From Lutibacter sp. B2 (GTDB lineage: Bacteria; Bacillota; Clostridia; Peptostreptococcales; Thermotaleaceae): a stretch of DNA of 64,000 nucleotides. The notes under the pieces are model-generated. The model was not told the DNA's origin. It saw only the letters and a program-made list of their open reading frames with translations, and ran no database searches. Both the position numbers and the translations under genes were made by a program. The stretch covers positions 24,634 through 88,633 of the forward strand of contig JADPRS010000014.1 of the NCBI GenBank assembly GCA_015686845.1, in the 5' to 3' direction. This document shows, in pieces, positions 27,972 to 38,244 of the stretch; the first letter of the stretch is position 1, and every line of letters starts with the position of its first letter.

Positions 27972-29534
27972 TTATTTATTCATAAATCTTGGTTTTATAA
28001 AATCATTATATATAAGCATTGCTCCATCTATTTTAAATTTCAACGTTACAAATGCATATATACTCCCGCCTATAAAACTTGGAACTAAAACAGCAATAAG
28101 CTTGTACCCTATTTTCATACTAAAAAAATATTGTTTCAATACAATTTGGCTAAACAATACAACCATGGCCATAACAGTGCAACTTATGCCTACCTTTGTA
28201 AACGTTCTTAGTAATTTACTTACATCTAAATAATTCATCTTTTTCTTAAATGAATGCAATAATCCAAATGCACCAATTAAAGATGCACATGCAGTTGAAA
28301 TAGCCAATCCAGCAATATCAAACCTTTTTACTAGAACAATATTTAAAATAGCATTAATACCCACAACGAGTATAGCATATATAACAGGAAATTTTATATT
28401 ATTACGTGCATAAAAAGCTCTATTGATTAAATCTTGAATCCCAAATCCAACCATCCCTGTAGAATAACAAGCAAGCGCAATCCCTGTAGTTAAAGTTGCA
28501 TTTTCTCCAAAAGCACCTCTTTGAAAAATCAAACCAATAATTTCATTTCTAAGTAGAATAATACCTGTCATCATTGGTAATAAAATAAAAATCATTATTT
28601 CTACAATTCTTAGCACAAACTTGGCATATTCCTTTTGTCCAAGCTTTGCTGATTTTTCTGCAAATTTAGGAAACATTACCATACCAATTGCTAACACGGT
28701 AGTAGATGTAATGGCTTGATACATCATATTTGCATAATGCAAAGAAGATATGGTTCCCTGCTTTAAAAATGATGCTTGTTTTTCATCTAGCAAAATATTC
28801 AATTGTACAGAAGCTGCAACAATAATCATTGGTAAAATGATTTTAAATACATTTTTTACATTTTCATCTTTAAAATCAATTTTAAAATGATATCTGTATC
28901 CCTCTCCATATAGGTACGGAATCTGTATTATAAATTGTAACATCCATCCAATTAATGTAACAACCGCTAACCCTTTAACTCCATATTTTTGCGACAAAAA
29001 ACACAAATACAATATGGCAATACTATTCGCCGGAAAACTTATAATAGAAGTTATTTTAAATCTTCCTAATGCTTGTAATAAAGATACAAACATATACGTA
29101 ATACTTATACATATTAGAATTGGAAACATAATTTTTACTAACTGAATCGTTAACTCTAATTGTTCCCCTTTAAAACCACTTGCTAAAATGCTCATAATTG
29201 GTTTAGCAAATAGGATACACACAACAGTAACTATAGATGATAATAATATAAAAATATTTAATAATTTATTTGTAAAATCAAATGCTGCTTGTCTATCTTT
29301 ATTCGTTATTTGTTTTACAATAATAGGAATAGCACCTGTAATCAAAGCAGTTCCAAGGCTTACAAAAATAATAGAAGTGCTATTTAATGCCATCAAATAT
29401 GCATCTGATACCATATCAGTCCCTAATTTACTTCCTACTAATATATCTCTAAAAAAACCTAGGAATTTAGCAAAAAACGTAAAAATAATAACTGCAAAAA
29501 TTGTTTTTGCTACACTTTTATAATTACTCATCAT
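27972..29534 (-). CDS. murJ: MurJ/MVF-family lipid flippase
   Basis: A 520-residue MOP-superfamily flippase with about fourteen membrane helices; KFLGFFRDILVGSKLGT near the start is the MurJ signature. It flips lipid-linked precursors (lipid II, or here perhaps the wall-polymer precursor) across the membrane. In clostridial csaB clusters this gene is usually an additional MurJ paralogue, so its lipid may not be lipid II. GGAGGAAA precedes two adjacent ATGs (29534, 29531). Confidence 0.92.
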   Translation of the reverse strand: MMSNYKSVAKTIFAVIIFTFFAKFLGFFRDILVGSKLGTDMVSDAYLMALNSTSIIFVSLGTALITGAIPIIVKQITNKDRQAAFDFTNKLLNIFILLSSIVTVVCILFAKPIMSILASGFKGEQLELTIQLVKIMFPILICISITYMFVSLLQALGRFKITSIISFPANSIAILYLCFLSQKYGVKGLAVVTLIGWMLQFIIQIPYLYGEGYRYHFKIDFKDENVKNVFKIILPMIIVAASVQLNILLDEKQASFLKQGTISSLHYANMMYQAITSTTVLAIGMVMFPKFAEKSAKLGQKEYAKFVLRIVEIMIFILLPMMTGIILLRNEIIGLIFQRGAFGENATLTTGIALACYSTGMVGFGIQDLINRAFYARNNIKFPVIYAILVVGINAILNIVLVKRFDIAGLAISTACASLIGAFGLLHSFKKKMNYLDVSKLLRTFTKVGISCTVMAMVVLFSQIVLKQYFFSMKIGYKLIAVLVPSFIGGSIYAFVTLKFKIDGAMLIYNDFIKPRFMNK

Positions 29535-29550
29535 TTTCCTCCATTGCCAA

Positions 29551-29575
29551 AAAAAAACGCCTCAGCGCTTTTTTT
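29551..29575 (-). terminator. Probable terminator after the 29613 gene
   Basis: Minus-strand hairpin AAAAAAGCGC / GCGTTTTTTT with a TGAG loop and a run of T, between the secreted-protein gene and murJ. Because of the long A/T flanks its efficiency is hard to judge. Confidence 0.6.
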
Positions 29576-29612
29576 ATAATTCACCTAGCCGATGATCGTA
29601 GGTAGGTATCTA

Positions 29613-30101
29613 TTATTGAATTTCATAACTACCTTTTATAAGTATGAATGTCTTATCTACAAGTACATTAATCCCTCTACCATCACCCCTTGGTAGTAAT
29701 AATAAATGATTTAAAGGTACATTTTCTCCAGTATTTAAATCTTTTCCAGAAATCAAATCAGCAATACCTCCTGCTTCACTAGCTATTGCTTCTACCTTAC
29801 CTGAACGAATAATCATCTCTGTACTTGCTTCACCAATGATCTTTTGCCCTTTATGTACTTCTATTATTTCAAATTTAGGAAATACTTGTACCTGCTCACT
29901 TCCAGTTTTTTTAGCAACCTCTTCAATCTTTTGATCTATGTAATATTTCAACTGCGTATTTCGTTTTTCTACATATTTCTGAGTAACTATGGGGTCATTT
30001 TCTGACCCTGGTTCAAAAGAACCGGCTTTACTTATAGGCGAAAATAAAACCATAATAAACATAAAACTAAACACCATGATTAAAATCTGACTTTTTTTCA
30101 T
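29613..30101 (-). CDS. Conserved clostridial secreted protein, unknown function
   Basis: A 162-residue exported protein: signal peptide (1-27), a charged helix (about 40-68), then a beta-rich domain (FEIIEVHKGQKIIGEASTEMIIRSG, and LNHLLLLPRGDGRGI). I have seen this domain architecture as a conserved hypothetical in Clostridia close to csaB genes, but no function is known to me. It lies 44 bases after the ndoA stop on the same strand, so it may be read through from that operon. Confidence 0.7.
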   Translation of the reverse strand: MKKSQILIMVFSFMFIMVLFSPISKAGSFEPGSENDPIVTQKYVEKRNTQLKYYIDQKIEEVAKKTGSEQVQVFPKFEIIEVHKGQKIIGEASTEMIIRSGKVEAIASEAGGIADLISGKDLNTGENVPLNHLLLLPRGDGRGINVLVDKTFILIKGSYEIQ

Positions 30102-30144
30102 TTATTTTCTCCCTCTGTTCATTTCCTAGGCAATATTTGAGTCC

Positions 30145-30495
30145 CTAGAAATCAATTAATCCAAAACTTATTAGTAATGCTTCATCTACTTTACGCATCA
30201 TTTCTTCATCTGAATGACCGATTTTTTCCCTTAATCGCTTTTTATCGATTGTTCTAATCTGTTCTAACAATATAACGGAGTCCTTCGGTAATCCATATTC
30301 TGATGCACCTATTTCCAAATGAGTTGGCAGTTTAGCCTTATTAATTTGAGAAGTAACTGCCGCAACAATAATGGTTGGACTATACTTGTTTCCCACATCA
30401 TTTTGAACAACTAAAACCGGACGTACTCCTCCTTGTTCCGATCCTACAACCGGACTTAAGTCCGCATAAAAAATATCTCCTCTTTTTATAATCAC
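30145..30495 (-). CDS. ndoA: mRNA interferase toxin EndoA/NdoA (MazF/PemK family)
   Basis: A 116-residue endoribonuclease toxin, almost certainly cutting RNA at short U-rich sites as in Bacillus NdoA. Landmarks: [19 protein letters not shown] at 5-23 and the RPVLVVQND strand. The start is GTG 30495, giving exactly the 116 residues of the Bacillus protein and placing GGAG 8 bases upstream; the in-frame GTG at 30504 lies against that site. The gene begins one base after the antitoxin stop, and the pair follows alr, as in Bacillus. Confidence 0.95.
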   Translation of the reverse strand: MIIKRGDIFYADLSPVVGSEQGGVRPVLVVQNDVGNKYSPTIIVAAVTSQINKAKLPTHLEIGASEYGLPKDSVILLEQIRTIDKKRLREKIGHSDEEMMRKVDEALLISFGLIDF

Positions 30496-30496
30496 A

Positions 30497-30772
30497 CTAT
30501 TCACACTCCGCTAATTTCTCTTCATATCTCTCCAGTGCACAAATATCTAAATCTAATCCCACTTCTGACAATACAAGATTCATAGCGCCCATTTCTCGAT
30601 ATCCATTTTTCATCATTTCTCTAATCTCTATTTTTCTTCTTTCTCTAATATATAATTTCATAGCTTCTCTAATAAATTCACTTCTATTTCGTTTTTCTGT
30701 CTCTACAATACAATCCACTTCTTGTAAAAGACTATTTGGCAAACTAATCATAATCCGTTTAGACTCAGCCAT
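30497..30772 (-). CDS. ndoAI: Antitoxin EndoAI/NdoAI (ribbon-helix-helix)
   Basis: A 91-residue antitoxin with an N-terminal CopG/MetJ-like ribbon-helix-helix DNA-binding domain ([19 protein letters not shown], about 5-23, then [13 protein letters not shown]) and an acidic C-terminus that would bind the toxin. It precedes ndoA with a one-base gap. It probably also represses its own operon; a 145-base gap upstream separates it from alr. Confidence 0.94.
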   Translation of the reverse strand: MAESKRIMISLPNSLLQEVDCIVETEKRNRSEFIREAMKLYIRERRKIEIREMMKNGYREMGAMNLVLSEVGLDLDICALERYEEKLAECE

Positions 30773-30918
30773 GTCCTACCTCCTACAGCTTCAAAATAGT
30801 ATATATTTCAATATATATATTTAGTATTTATAAATTCATACACTTTATTATATAATATTCATTATAAGTGTGTCAATATGACTGCTTTTTTATACTCTAA
30901 TTGGCAATTTCATATACC

Positions 30919-32097
30919 TTATTCAGAAAGTAAATAATCTTTAATTTTTATTATTTTCTGATCCTTTATATATACTCTTGGTACACGTCTTCCAATCATG
31001 CATACAATTTCATAATTAATCGTATCTAATTTTTTAGCTATATCATCAGCTGAAATACTATTTTTCCCATCACTACCGATCAAAATCACTTCGTCATTTG
31101 AATGAATTTCATCTAAAACTGTTACATTAATCATGCATTGATCCATACAAATCCTACCTACAATAGGAACTTTATGCCCTTTTACTAAAACCTCTCCTTT
31201 GCCTGATAACATTCTAGTAAATCCATCTGCATATCCAACAGGCAATGTAGCAATTTTTGAACTTTTAGAAGTAGAATACGTTAGTCCATATCCAATCCCT
31301 ACCCCTTCATCTACATTCTTCACATGGGTAATGCGTGCCTTTACAGATAAAACTGGTTTCAAAGTAAGGCTTTCCATATTCACTTCATTTGATGGATACA
31401 ATCCATATAGTATAATTCCTGCTCTGACCATATCCAAATGCATGGATGGCAAATCCATAATAGCTGCACTATTTCCTACATGTTTAATAGGAATACTTAC
31501 CCCTTCTCTTTGAAGTGATTTAAAGACATCTTCAAACCGATTATATTGTATCTGTGTAAATGACTTATCTAATTGATCTGCAGCAGCAAAATGAGTAAAC
31601 ATTCCTTCTATCATTACATTAGATAGATTCGAAATTTTTTTAATGGTTTTTATAGAATCATCATTTGGTTGAAATCCTAAACGATTCATTCCAGTATCAA
31701 TTTTTATATGTATTTTTACTTTTTTACATAACTTTTTTGCTATATCATTGTAATATTGCGCCTGACTTAAATTATAAACAGTTTGAGATAGTTCATTTTC
31801 AATCACTACCTCGGCAACCTCATTTGGTGTATATCCTAAAATCAATATAGGTACTTCTTTATATTTTTTTCTTAATTGAACTGCTTCAGATAGGGTTGCT
31901 ACAATCAACCATTGTGCACCATTTTCAAGAAGTGTATCTGCTATTTCTACTGCACCATGTCCATATCCATCTGCCTTGATCACAGCGCCGACTTTAATAT
32001 CCTTATGAACCGTTTTTCGAATTTGTCTCATATTATAAGCTAAGTGATCTAAGTTTATCTCCACCCATACAGGTCTTGTTTTTTCTAATCCTAACAT
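30919..32097 (-). CDS. alr: Alanine racemase
   Basis: A 392-residue PLP enzyme interconverting L- and D-alanine for peptidoglycan and, in spores, for germination control. PLP lysine in AVIKADGYGHG (Lys about 42), the second-base tyrosine in GIGYGLTYS, and GRICMDQCM near the end. The Alr is full length. It sits between a GerS/YdcC-like lipoprotein gene and ndoAI, the same order as in Bacillus, and a gerS-alr pairing is also known in C. difficile. Confidence 0.95.
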   Translation of the reverse strand: MLGLEKTRPVWVEINLDHLAYNMRQIRKTVHKDIKVGAVIKADGYGHGAVEIADTLLENGAQWLIVATLSEAVQLRKKYKEVPILILGYTPNEVAEVVIENELSQTVYNLSQAQYYNDIAKKLCKKVKIHIKIDTGMNRLGFQPNDDSIKTIKKISNLSNVMIEGMFTHFAAADQLDKSFTQIQYNRFEDVFKSLQREGVSIPIKHVGNSAAIMDLPSMHLDMVRAGIILYGLYPSNEVNMESLTLKPVLSVKARITHVKNVDEGVGIGYGLTYSTSKSSKIATLPVGYADGFTRMLSGKGEVLVKGHKVPIVGRICMDQCMINVTVLDEIHSNDEVILIGSDGKNSISADDIAKKLDTINYEIVCMIGRRVPRVYIKDQKIIKIKDYLLSE

Positions 32098-32112
32098 TGT
32101 TTTATCCCCCTG

Positions 32113-32769
32113 TTATTTTTTAATATCTATCTTAAAAAATCCCTTTGAAAACTTTGTATTATACTCAAATTTATTATATTTAACTTTAATTCGTACATCT
32201 CCCTTTGTATCAAATACCTCAAGCAGTGTTGGTTTCATATCTTCTGCACTTATCCATAACCGTTCTTTATTGTAGTAAATATGTCCTCCTGGTATCTCCG
32301 TTTCAATGATAAGAAATAATTGATCTTCTACCTTTTTACTTTCTATTGTAGCATTCTCTGAATCCAGGCAATTCTTTAAAAAATATCCTAAAAACATGTT
32401 TTTTTCTTGTGAATAAGAAAACCCTTGCATTTGCCAAACCTGTCGTATAGCTGGATGATAAATCCATGCTTTTTTTCCATCGGATATAGTAATTTTTCCT
32501 TTAAGATTTTGTGGTGATACTATTTGAAGTTTATATTTATTTGGTTTTTCAAACCATTGCCGTATAACGTATTCCTGTGGTTCTTTATTCCCGATAGATG
32601 TAATTTCTACTTCACAAGAATAACTCTCCATCTTATTGAGCTTTTTTTGTACATCATAAAATAAATCTTCATTCGTCTTTTCAGATAGATCTTCAGCACA
32701 ACCTGCTAATACTATGATCATACAAATAAAAATCATAAATATTCTCTTGAGCAATATAATCACCCTCAC
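32113..32769 (-). CDS. GerS/YdcC-like lipoprotein (LolA fold)
   Basis: A 218-residue lipoprotein: signal peptide ending in the lipobox LAGC (Cys about 24), then a LolA/LolB-like half-barrel (SYSCEVEITSIGN, WFEKPNKYKLQI, DGKKAWIYHP). This matches YdcC of Bacillus and GerS of C. difficile; GerS is needed for the CwlD amidase to make cortex muramic-lactam and so for germination. The position just before alr and after acpS supports this call, although GerS and its relatives vary and function is by analogy. It starts 73 bases after acpS. Confidence 0.8.
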   Translation of the reverse strand: MRVIILLKRIFMIFICMIIVLAGCAEDLSEKTNEDLFYDVQKKLNKMESYSCEVEITSIGNKEPQEYVIRQWFEKPNKYKLQIVSPQNLKGKITISDGKKAWIYHPAIRQVWQMQGFSYSQEKNMFLGYFLKNCLDSENATIESKKVEDQLFLIIETEIPGGHIYYNKERLWISAEDMKPTLLEVFDTKGDVRIKVKYNKFEYNTKFSKGFFKIDIKK

Positions 32770-32842
32770 ATAAAAGTCAAATTTGAAAATCTTAATTCTA
32801 TCTATATTTACGTGATTTTTTTTGATTATATGCTTTGTTTTT

Positions 32843-33208
32843 TTATATGGCTAAAGATTGTGCCACTGCATAATCTCTACTATGTGATATGGTTATAAAA
32901 ATCTCTGTTATATTTTTACTATGTGCAATATCTTTTGCTCCATCATATAAGATTACGTTGGGCTTGCCTAATTTATCTCTTATAATTTCAATATCTGTCC
33001 ATTTGAAATTTCTAAGCCCTGTTCCTAACACTTTCATTACCGCTTCTTTTGCTGCAAAAGATCCTGCTATAGTATTGCTTTTGTATTCCCTTTTTTGAAA
33101 ATATTCAATTTCTCTATCTGTAAATATTCTTTTTAAAAATCTTTCATTCTTATGTATTGCTTTTTCAATTCTTTCTATTTCAATAATGTCTATTCCTATT
33201 CCTTTCAG
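32843..33208 (-). CDS. acpS: Holo-[acyl-carrier-protein] synthase
   Basis: A 121-residue (from the chosen start) phosphopantetheinyl transferase that activates acyl carrier protein. Mg-binding GIDIIEI near the start and FAAKEAVMKVLGTG (about 51-64) are the family signatures. The start codon is unclear: GGAGGG is 7 bases before a CTG at 33208 giving the canonical KGIGIDIIEI start, whereas the only in-frame GTG (33223) lies on the ribosome site itself. I take the rare CTG; a sequencing difference or ATT start is possible. First gene of acpS-gerS-like-alr. Confidence 0.93.
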   Translation of the reverse strand: MKGIGIDIIEIERIEKAIHKNERFLKRIFTDREIEYFQKREYKSNTIAGSFAAKEAVMKVLGTGLRNFKWTDIEIIRDKLGKPNVILYDGAKDIAHSKNITEIFITISHSRDYAVAQSLAI

Positions 33209-33291
33209 CGTAATTCCCTCCACAACTTATTTTTTCATATGCCTAGTATTTCTATTTTGTACTTTACATTTCCTTCTTTTAACTTTCTATA

Positions 33292-33443
33292 ATTTCTTGT
33301 ATATAGATAAACAAATTCATCCTTTAATTCTAAAAGGGTGTAATTATATAATAAGGAGTGACTTGCAATCTTCATACTTACCGAAACGACGTTTATATAA
33401 TTACACCCTTGCTATAAAGTTGTTTATCTATATAACAAAAAAG
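33292..33443. repeat. Nested inverted-repeat element (MITE-like)
   Basis: Two nested inverted repeats: outer arms of about 18 bases (TTGTATATAGATAAACAA at 33297-33314, and its near-complement at 33420-33438, one-base difference, with flanking T/A tracts extending the match) and perfect 18-base inner arms (AAGGGTGTAATTATATAA, 33334-33351; complement at 33393-33410) around a 41-base core. The whole 142-base unit has no ORF. It looks like a small non-autonomous mobile element or a long folded RNA. Its left arm may supply the acpS promoter (TTGTTT-17-TATAGA on the minus strand). No clear target duplication. Confidence 0.6.
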
Positions 33444-33445
33444 AA

Positions 33446-33461
33446 TACGTAAAATTACGTA
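33446..33461 (-). terminator. Terminator after the 33466 gene
   Basis: Perfect palindrome TACGTAA-AA-TTACGTA followed on the minus strand by TTCTTTTTT. It stands just beyond the stop and abuts the inverted-repeat element. Confidence 0.72.
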
Positions 33462-33465
33462 CCCT

Positions 33466-34062
33466 CTAGAAAAATTCTTGATCTATTTTATTTGTTTGTT
33501 CATATCCTAAAGTTTTATGGAGATAAGCATATATTTTTTTTTCATTTTCTTCCAAAACAATTTTTTCTTCATGGGCCTTATATAGCTTTTGACGAATCTT
33601 TTCAATTTCATCTTTTAATGTATTGATCATTTTACTTTCTTTCTCTACTTGCTCATAGGCAAGATTAACACTCTTTTCCAATAATTCCAAATTTAGTTTT
33701 TCAATTTGCTTAGGCAAAGTTTCAATTTGGAACTGATAGTCATCTATTTGATCATTATTAATTAAAACCTGATCTCTAGCTAACTCTAATTTATGTAATG
33801 CAGATTCATTTTTATTATTATTTACTTCATTTGATAATTCAAGTATTTCTTGCATGACTTTTTTCTTTTTATTCTTGCATATGATTATTTGTCTTTTGGC
33901 ATTTTGTTCTTCTTTACATAACTTTTCTAAATCTTTATAGTTTTTTTTCATAGCCTTTGTTGCTTGATCTTTAAAAATTTTTTTCCAATGATCATCATAA
34001 ATCAATACATCTATTTTATTTCTTTTTATAACATCTTCATCTAAAATAATATTTTTTGCCAC
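33466..34062 (-). CDS. Coiled-coil protein of unknown function
   Basis: A 198-residue, Lys/Glu-rich, soluble protein without signal or membrane segment, predicted from its heptads to be mostly coiled coil (about 35-180, e.g. LELLEKSVNLAYEQVEKE). No family I recognise. The start is taken as GTG 34062 (MAKNIILDED), 7 bases after GGAGGG; the upstream ATGs at 34077 and 34068 flank that ribosome site. A single gene between the inverted-repeat element and mgtE. Confidence 0.55.
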   Translation of the reverse strand: MAKNIILDEDVIKRNKIDVLIYDDHWKKIFKDQATKAMKKNYKDLEKLCKEEQNAKRQIIICKNKKKKVMQEILELSNEVNNNKNESALHKLELARDQVLINNDQIDDYQFQIETLPKQIEKLNLELLEKSVNLAYEQVEKESKMINTLKDEIEKIRQKLYKAHEEKIVLEENEKKIYAYLHKTLGYEQTNKIDQEFF

Positions 34063-34160
34063 TTTCATGCCCTCCATATTTAATCCTATCCTACCTCATC
34101 TTTTATTCTATATCGACAACAAACCCCAAAGTACTTATAGGACTATAGATATATAATTTT

Positions 34161-35498
34161 CTATCCTATTCCTAAAAAATAAGTAGCCATGGAAAAATAA
34201 ACAAATAATGATACTGCATCTACAATGGTCGTGATCATAGGGCTAGCCATAATAGCAGGATCTAGTTTAAACTTACTTGCTATAATAGGAAGGGTTCCGC
34301 CAACTATCTTAGCTATAATTACAACTACGATCAATGTCAAACATACCGTAATACATATATTTAAATCTACCCCTTGAAAATAAAATAAGCGAATAAAATT
34401 TACTACAGATAATATCGTTCCAACAAGGATACTCACTCTAAATTCTTTAAAAACAACTTTAAAAACATCTTCTAATTCAATTTCATCTAATGCCATTCCA
34501 CGAATAATCAATGTGGATGACTGGGCCCCTGCATTTCCGCCTGTACCCATTAACATAGGCATAAACACAGCTAATCCAACGACTGATTTCAATACATATT
34601 CAAACTTACTTATAATACTTCCCGTAAGAATGGCTGATAGCATAAGTGCTAATAGCCACACAATCCTTCTTTTCGAAAGAGTAAATACACTCGTATCAAG
34701 GTATTCATCCTCTGAAGGCTCCATTGCAGCCATTTTATGAAAGTCTTCTGTATTTTCTTTTTCTATAACATCTACAATATCATCTATTGTTATAATTCCG
34801 GTTAATCTTTCTTCTTTATCTACAACAGGTAATGCAATAAAATCGTATTTTTTAAATACATGGGCAATTTCTTCCTGATCATCATGGGTATAGACTTTAA
34901 TTACATCTCGTACCATAATATCTTCAACGGTTTTATCATCATCACTAATGACAAGCTTTCGTAAAGAAACGATTCCCTCTAACTTCCTGTTTTCAGCCAT
35001 TACATAGCAATTATAAATGGTTTCTCTATCAATCCCTATTTTTTTTATATATGCCATTGCTTCTTTTAATGTCATTTCTTTTTTTAGTCCCACATATTCA
35101 ATGGTCATCAAGCTTCCTGCCGAATTTGCAGGATAATTTAAAAACTGATTGATCAGTCTTCTTTTTTCTTCTTTACTGTTTTTAAGTATCTTTTTGACAA
35201 TGATTGAAGGCATTTCTTCTAATATATCTATCATATCATCAAAATATAATTCATCCATGATATGATTCATTTCTCTATCTGTAATAGCATTGATAATTGC
35301 CTGTTGATTATCATTGGATAAATTTGCAAAAACCTCTACCGTTATACTCTTTTGTAACATTCTAAAAAGAATTAATGCATGGTCTGTTTCTAATTCTTCT
35401 ATAAGTTCCGCTATATCCACTGCATTTAACTTCATTGCTTCATTTCTAGCTTGAGTATATTTTTTATTTTCCATTAACTCAATAATATTTTCCTTCAT
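34161..35498 (-). CDS. mgtE: Magnesium transporter MgtE
   Basis: A 445-residue Mg2+ channel: cytosolic N domain (about 1-125), two CBS domains that sense Mg2+ (about 130-250, e.g. MVRDVIKVYTHDDQ), a plug helix, then five membrane helices with the GTGGNAGAQSSTLIIRG pore signature (about 313-329). Full length. AGGAGGAG precedes ATG 35498, and a structured 120-base leader precedes it, so Mg2+- or other ion-dependent control of the messenger is likely. Confidence 0.95.
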   Translation of the reverse strand: MKENIIELMENKKYTQARNEAMKLNAVDIAELIEELETDHALILFRMLQKSITVEVFANLSNDNQQAIINAITDREMNHIMDELYFDDMIDILEEMPSIIVKKILKNSKEEKRRLINQFLNYPANSAGSLMTIEYVGLKKEMTLKEAMAYIKKIGIDRETIYNCYVMAENRKLEGIVSLRKLVISDDDKTVEDIMVRDVIKVYTHDDQEEIAHVFKKYDFIALPVVDKEERLTGIITIDDIVDVIEKENTEDFHKMAAMEPSEDEYLDTSVFTLSKRRIVWLLALMLSAILTGSIISKFEYVLKSVVGLAVFMPMLMGTGGNAGAQSSTLIIRGMALDEIELEDVFKVVFKEFRVSILVGTILSVVNFIRLFYFQGVDLNICITVCLTLIVVVIIAKIVGGTLPIIASKFKLDPAIMASPMITTIVDAVSLFVYFSMATYFLGIG

Positions 35499-35509
35499 AT
35501 TTTAACTCC

Positions 35510-35640
35510 TCCTAAGAAGAGCCATAACACAAAAAAGCAATAATGATTATGGCCCTTTGTACTAGCTTGAATTTTTCTTTATTCCGCCCGGCGACAGGAC
35601 TCGGTTCCACAACCATCACCAACCTTTCTTCTCTAAAATA
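35510..35640 (-). ncRNA. Structured leader RNA upstream of mgtE (class not recognised)
   Basis: The 5' region of mgtE, read on the minus strand, has an unusually GC-rich, ordered core for this genome: a GGTT-GTGG-AACC hairpin (about 35601-35612), then CCTGTCGCCGGGCGG (about 35583-35599), and a 9-base hairpin (GGGCCATAA / TTATGGCTC, 35517-35554) that ends a few bases before the AGGAGG of mgtE. It lies just after the psd terminator, so it must be mgtE leader. Firmicute mgtE genes often carry an M-box riboswitch, but I do not see the M-box conserved blocks. It may be another ion-sensing RNA. Confidence 0.5.
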
Positions 35641-35645
35641 AAAAA

Positions 35646-35663
35646 CTCTACGCAATAGTAGAG
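35646..35663 (-). terminator. Terminator after psd
   Basis: Minus-strand hairpin CTCTAC-TATTGC-GTAGAG followed by TTTTTTATTTT, 70 bases beyond the psd stop. Confidence 0.85.
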
Positions 35664-35733
35664 AACAAATAATTTTTTGTCTTTTTTTATTATATGCTAT
35701 ATTCCTCTATTTATCAAGGTACTGAGCCTGTTA

Positions 35734-36627
35734 TTATATTTTTTTTGCTATGGTCTCTCCCATATTCACTTTCGTTTCTATCCCATTCTTAGTATTGATT
35801 ATAATATCTTCATCAACCTTAAGTTTCCCTTTTTCTATAAATAATATAACAGTAGAGCCTCCAAATTTAAAATATCCTTTTTCTGCTCCCTTTTCTATAG
35901 GCTGATCCACTTCATAAGTCTGTATTATTGACCCTACGCACGTAGCGCCCACTTCAACAAATATCATATCACCAAAATGTTCTGAATTAAAAACAGTAAT
36001 TTCTCGTTTATTTCTACAATATAAGTTAACAATTTCTTTCAGTGCAATTGGATTTACTGAATAATACTTTCCACTAATTTTTTTAACTTCCTTGGCAATA
36101 CCACTATCAGGAAAATGAAAACGATGATAATCAGCCGGACATAATCTTATCACTATACAAGTACCATTTGTGTACTTTTTTGCTAAATTTGTATCAGCGA
36201 AAAGTTCTTCTAATTTATACTCAAATCCCTTTACTTGGATCACTTTATTTATATCTATATTTTCATAAGCAAATATACGTCCATCCGCAGGAGATATAAA
36301 ATCACTTTCTTCTCTTGAAATGGGTCTTGCCTCTTTTTTAAGTTTTCTTATGAAGAAATCATTAAAGTGCTTATAGTCACTTATATTTTCTCTTTCAGCT
36401 TCACCCATATCAATTTCAATGTCTTTAACAAAAGATTTTATCTTTCTTTTACTATAAGAAAAATCTTGCAACTTACCATACACACTTGAAAATATTTTTC
36501 TTTTAATGATCATCTCTAGCAATCCCATTCCAGTTTTAGAATGATATATCCATTTTAAAACTTGATCTCCCGCCACTTTTTCTAACTTTTCAAGTCCATT
36601 TTTTCTATCTATATAGTAAATTTTCAT
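35734..36627 (-). CDS. psd: Phosphatidylserine decarboxylase
   Basis: A 297-residue pyruvoyl enzyme making phosphatidylethanolamine from phosphatidylserine. The self-cleavage site FKFGGSTV (the Ser of GST becomes the pyruvoyl group, about residue 256) and the histidine region [12 protein letters not shown] (about 166-177) are present. No pssA gene is adjacent. Start ATG 36627 with AGGGTGAT. Single gene between gdhA's divergent promoter region and mgtE. Confidence 0.93.
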   Translation of the reverse strand: MKIYYIDRKNGLEKLEKVAGDQVLKWIYHSKTGMGLLEMIIKRKIFSSVYGKLQDFSYSKRKIKSFVKDIEIDMGEAERENISDYKHFNDFFIRKLKKEARPISREESDFISPADGRIFAYENIDINKVIQVKGFEYKLEELFADTNLAKKYTNGTCIVIRLCPADYHRFHFPDSGIAKEVKKISGKYYSVNPIALKEIVNLYCRNKREITVFNSEHFGDMIFVEVGATCVGSIIQTYEVDQPIEKGAEKGYFKFGGSTVILFIEKGKLKVDEDIIINTKNGIETKVNMGETIAKKI

Positions 36628-36735
36628 CGTTAATCACCCTTTTAATATATTTTTTCTTTATTTATTTTATCATATCATAATAGATCTACAATAGATTTAA
36701 TTACTATGAAATATCTATATTTTTTCAATAGATAA

Positions 36736-36764
36736 TTGACTCTTATATTTCATTGTGGTACATT
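36736..36764 (+). promoter_or_regulatory. Candidate promoter of gdhA
   Basis: TTGACT, 17-base spacer, TACATT; the -10 matches four of six positions. It leaves an AT-rich leader of about 85 bases before gdhA, with no obvious hairpin. Confidence 0.45.
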
Positions 36765-36824
36765 CTTATTAGATTAATTGTTACCATTTTTTCAAACTAT
36801 AGTTTGTTAAGATATTAACAATAA

Positions 36825-38195
<1,371 letters not shown>

Positions 38196-38213
38196 TAAAT
38201 TATACATATAATA

Positions 38214-38244
38214 AAAAAAGTCTTCCTTTTAGGAAGACTTTTTT
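38214..38244. terminator. Terminator between gdhA and the HD-GYP gene
   Basis: Hairpin AAAAAAGTCTTCCT / AGGAAGACTTTTTT with a 2-base loop, A/T runs on both sides; it serves both convergent genes and overlaps the HD-GYP stop. Confidence 0.9.

Noticed and set aside
35510..35640. M-box (ykoK) riboswitch for mgtE
   Set aside because: The conserved M-box blocks I know are not present in the leader; left as an unclassified leader.
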